From NCBI GenBank assembly GCA_947450015.1, contig CANFUB010000106.1, positions 1 to 8,089 of the forward strand: a stretch of 8,089 nt of DNA. The letters run 5' to 3'. Positions 6,314 to 8,089 of the stretch are shown one piece after another. The translations under genes were made by a program, and so were the position numbers. Below the pieces are notes generated by a model. The model saw nothing but the letters and a program-made list of their open reading frames with translations, did no database searches and had not been told where the DNA came from. Origin of the DNA: Bacteroidota bacterium (GTDB lineage Bacteria > Bacteroidota > Bacteroidia > NS11-12g > UBA955). How positions within the stretch are numbered: the first letter of the stretch is position 1; each line of letters opens with the position of its first letter.

Positions 6314-7528
6314 ATGATGAAAAAAATATTTACAATTGTATTGTTGGGTTTAATTGTGACTGTTGGTAAGGCACAAATTCTAACAAAAGAAGATTCTTTG
6401 GCAGCAGGCCTTCAAATGAGTGGTAAAACAACAGTGTTAAGCGGCTATGGCGAGTGCATGGTGTCTTATAACAATGGTTCCAAAACAGCCAATGCGAATG
6501 TTACCCGATTCGTAACCTTTTTTGGCCACCGTTTTTCTAAGAACATTACACTTTTTTCGGAAACAGAACTAGAAGATGCAAAAGTAAGCAGTGGTTTTAG
6601 TGGTGAAATTTCATTAGAACAAATGTTTTTAAAATTTGATTTAAATAAAAAGCAATACATCATTGCTGGTTTATTTATACCACGAATTGGTATTATAAAT
6701 GAAAACCATTTGCCAACAACCTATAATGGCAATGATAGACATTATGTAGAAAAATATTTAATTCCATCAACATGGCGCGAATTAGGAATTGGTTTATACG
6801 GTAGAGCCGATAGACTACCAGGTTTTAATTATTATATAGGTTTAACCAATGGCTTAAGCAGTCAGAATTTTGCCAGAAATACCGGTATTAGAGAAGGTAG
6901 GTTTGAAGGTAGTAATGCTTCGGCATCGAATCTTGCCTTAAGTGCAGCTGCACTTTATTACTATAGAAATTTTAGATTTCAAGCCTCAGCCTATTATGGC
7001 GGAACAGTCGGTGTATCGCCAAAACAAGCCGATAGTTTACAATTAAACTCTGGTCCATTTGGTACCCCAGTGGGTTTGGCCGAAATGAATGTACAATACA
7101 ATTCCAATCGCTTTTCATTTAAAGGCTTGATGGCAGTGACACAAATTTCAGATGCCAATAAAATTAATACTGCTTACGCTAATAATACACCAGAAACCAT
7201 GCTTGGTGGTTTTGCAGAGCTTGGCTATAACGTATTGAAAGGAAAAGATTTTGAAAGTAAAAAACTATGGTTGTTCGGTCGCTACGAATGGATGGATCTA
7301 AACTACCGTATGCCTGTTAACGGCATTAAGGACAACCAAGTTAATATACAATATTTTGTTGCTGGACTTACTTACAAACCTACTATTGGGGTTGCTCTTA
7401 AATTTGATGTAGTGAATAGAATTTCAGGTACACCCAACCAAGCTTTTGTTATTAATCCTTTCCCTCAACAATCGCCATACTATCGCAACAATGTGTTTTA
7501 TAATTTGGGATTTGCCTATAATTTCTAA
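6314..7528 (+). CDS. outer-membrane beta-barrel protein, porin-like
   Basis: Secreted protein of 404 residues that probably forms a beta-barrel channel in the outer membrane. The start is the first of two adjacent ATGs (6314, 6317). It gives a clear signal peptide, MMKKIFTIVLLGLIVTVGKA, cut before Q21. The in-frame GTG at 6242 would place 24 extra residues before the signal and include the promoter. The mature chain is a series of short amphipathic strands with alternating aromatic residues, such as FNYYIGLTNGL (about 171-181), FRFQASAYYGG and LWLFGRYEWMDLNY. It ends NLGFAYNF, with the terminal Phe expected for barrel insertion by BamA. The middle block, with PSTWRELGIGLYG (about 151-163), GIREGRFEGS (about 191-200) and a following Ala/Ser-rich AxxxYYY strand, resembles the Bacteroidota porins often labelled phosphate-selective porin O/P-like. 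The substrate cannot be told. It is first in an operon, 5 nt before the Rieske gene. Confidence 0.85.
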   Translation: MMKKIFTIVLLGLIVTVGKAQILTKEDSLAAGLQMSGKTTVLSGYGECMVSYNNGSKTANANVTRFVTFFGHRFSKNITLFSETELEDAKVSSGFSGEISLEQMFLKFDLNKKQYIIAGLFIPRIGIINENHLPTTYNGNDRHYVEKYLIPSTWRELGIGLYGRADRLPGFNYYIGLTNGLSSQNFARNTGIREGRFEGSNASASNLALSAAALYYYRNFRFQASAYYGGTVGVSPKQADSLQLNSGPFGTPVGLAEMNVQYNSNRFSFKGLMAVTQISDANKINTAYANNTPETMLGGFAELGYNVLKGKDFESKKLWLFGRYEWMDLNYRMPVNGIKDNQVNIQYFVAGLTYKPTIGVALKFDVVNRISGTPNQAFVINPFPQQSPYYRNNVFYNLGFAYNF

Positions 7529-7533
7529 AACCA

Positions 7534-7962
7534 ATGCAAAGAAGAAAATTTTTGAAAACCAGTTGCACGGTTTGTGTGGGTAGTCTTGCAGGAATTGCAA
7601 CACTCTCATTGCTCGAAAGTTGTGCCACAGGTAAAATTGTTAAAAAAGAAATTAGCAATGATACATTAACTGTCTCGACTGCAGATTTTGAAGTCAATAA
7701 GTCGTTCATTATTGTACGCAGTAGTGGGTTGAGCTATGATGTTTTAGTTAATAAAATGGATGCGACACATTATACAGCTATCCTTATGCAATGCACCCAT
7801 TACGATAATCCTGTATTTGCTAATAACAAGGAGATTTTTTGCCCTTCGCACGGCAGTAAATTTGATTTTAGTGGGAAAGTAAAAATAGAGCCAGCAACTG
7901 TAAATTTAAAATCTTACCGCACAGAATTAAAAGAGAATACCATCACTATATTTTTGAAATAA
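7534..7962 (+). CDS. Tat-exported Rieske [2Fe-2S] lipoprotein
   Basis: Electron-transfer protein of 142 residues with one Rieske cluster, predicted to act outside the cytoplasm on a lipid anchor. MQRRKFLKT is a twin-arginine motif, fitting export after folding with the cofactor. A hydrophobic stretch follows, ending LLES-C30, an acceptable though imperfect lipobox (Glu at -2). The cluster ligands are C87-T-H89 and C103-P-S-H106-G. The 13 residues between H89 and C103 are fewer than the 15-17 usual in bc1 Rieske proteins. The two cysteines that form a disulfide in bc1/b6f proteins are replaced (YDN after C87-T-H89, and S105 in CPSHG), as in Rieske ferredoxins. FDFSGKVKIEPA (110-121) is the usual strand after the second loop. 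The gene begins 5 nt after the porin stop and ends 2 nt before the next lipoprotein gene. Membership of the Rieske fold is firm; the redox partner is unknown. Confidence 0.92.
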   Translation: MQRRKFLKTSCTVCVGSLAGIATLSLLESCATGKIVKKEISNDTLTVSTADFEVNKSFIIVRSSGLSYDVLVNKMDATHYTAILMQCTHYDNPVFANNKEIFCPSHGSKFDFSGKVKIEPATVNLKSYRTELKENTITIFLK

Positions 7963-7964
7963 CA

Positions 7965-8089
7965 ATGAAATCATTTTTTAAATTTTTATTCATGGCTTTG
8001 TTTCTTGTTGCACTTTTAACTGCTTGTAAACAAAAAACAACGGAACCAATTCCAGACATCACCCAAGCAATTTTAATCGATTATTCAAC
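7965..8089 (+). CDS. lipoprotein, 3' end missing
   Basis: Start of a third operon gene, cut by the window end after 41 codons. The ATG at 7965 gives MKSFFKF, a hydrophobic core, and the lipobox LLTAC with the lipidated Cys at residue 21, so it is an envelope lipoprotein. The visible mature part, CKQKTTEPIPDITQAILIDY, is too short to assign a family. The 2-nt gap after the Rieske stop points to co-transcription and probably a shared role with the porin and Rieske proteins. Confidence 0.8.
   Translation, partial: MKSFFKFLFMALFLVALLTACKQKTTEPIPDITQAILIDYS

Noticed and set aside
7452..7709. Minus-strand open frames (7424-7609 and 7452-7709) across the porin-Rieske junction
   Set aside because: They run antisense through two well-supported, tightly spaced genes and have no promoter or family match.
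1..8089. CRISPR array, tRNA, insertion sequence or prophage
   Set aside because: No regularly spaced direct repeats, cloverleaf, transposase-like protein, terminal repeats or phage genes were seen on reading either strand.

Overview
The window looks like chromosomal DNA from a member of the Bacteroidota. The DNA is AT-rich and no start codon is preceded by a Shine-Dalgarno sequence. Three exact copies of the Bacteroidota -7 promoter element TAnnTTTG sit where promoters are expected. The protein set also fits this phylum: an Rne/Rng ribonuclease without a long scaffold tail, a secreted protein built of TPR repeats, a divergent holA / HsdR_N-like pair, and a secreted beta-barrel plus Rieske lipoprotein pair. 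I cannot name a genus.

Layout. Positions 1-987 (+) hold the 3' part of a ribonuclease G/E gene. It converges on a 1-kb TPR solenoid protein gene (1064-4075, -) across one symmetric hairpin that can terminate both (1020-1048). Upstream of the TPR gene, on the same strand, lies holA, the DNA polymerase III delta subunit (4201-5259, -). A 50-bp divergent region with a perfect 8-5-8 inverted repeat separates holA from a small stand-alone HsdR N-terminal-like nuclease-fold protein (5310-5747, +). Next comes the RNA of ribonuclease P, rnpB (about 5803-6182, +), whose helices P1, P2, P4, P15 and a P19-like hairpin can be read directly; helix P18 appears to be missing. After two further 8-5-8 inverted repeats and a promoter, an operon begins: a beta-barrel outer-membrane protein (6314-7528), a Tat-exported Rieske [2Fe-2S] lipoprotein (7534-7962), and a lipoprotein cut by the window end (7965-8089).

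How the parts relate. The left and middle parts are housekeeping: RNA decay and processing (rng, rnpB), replication clamp loading (holA), and an envelope scaffold (TPR). The right part is a tightly packed envelope operon (gaps of 5 and 2 nt) that pairs an outer-membrane channel with a folded redox protein; its substrate cannot be read from the sequence. No transposon, CRISPR array, tRNA or phage gene was seen. The points most worth a second look are the predicted leaderless mRNAs (calibrated against the rnpB 5' end), the P18-less RNase P RNA, the palindromes over the porin-operon promoter, the orphan HsdR_N-like protein, and the unusual Rieske site.
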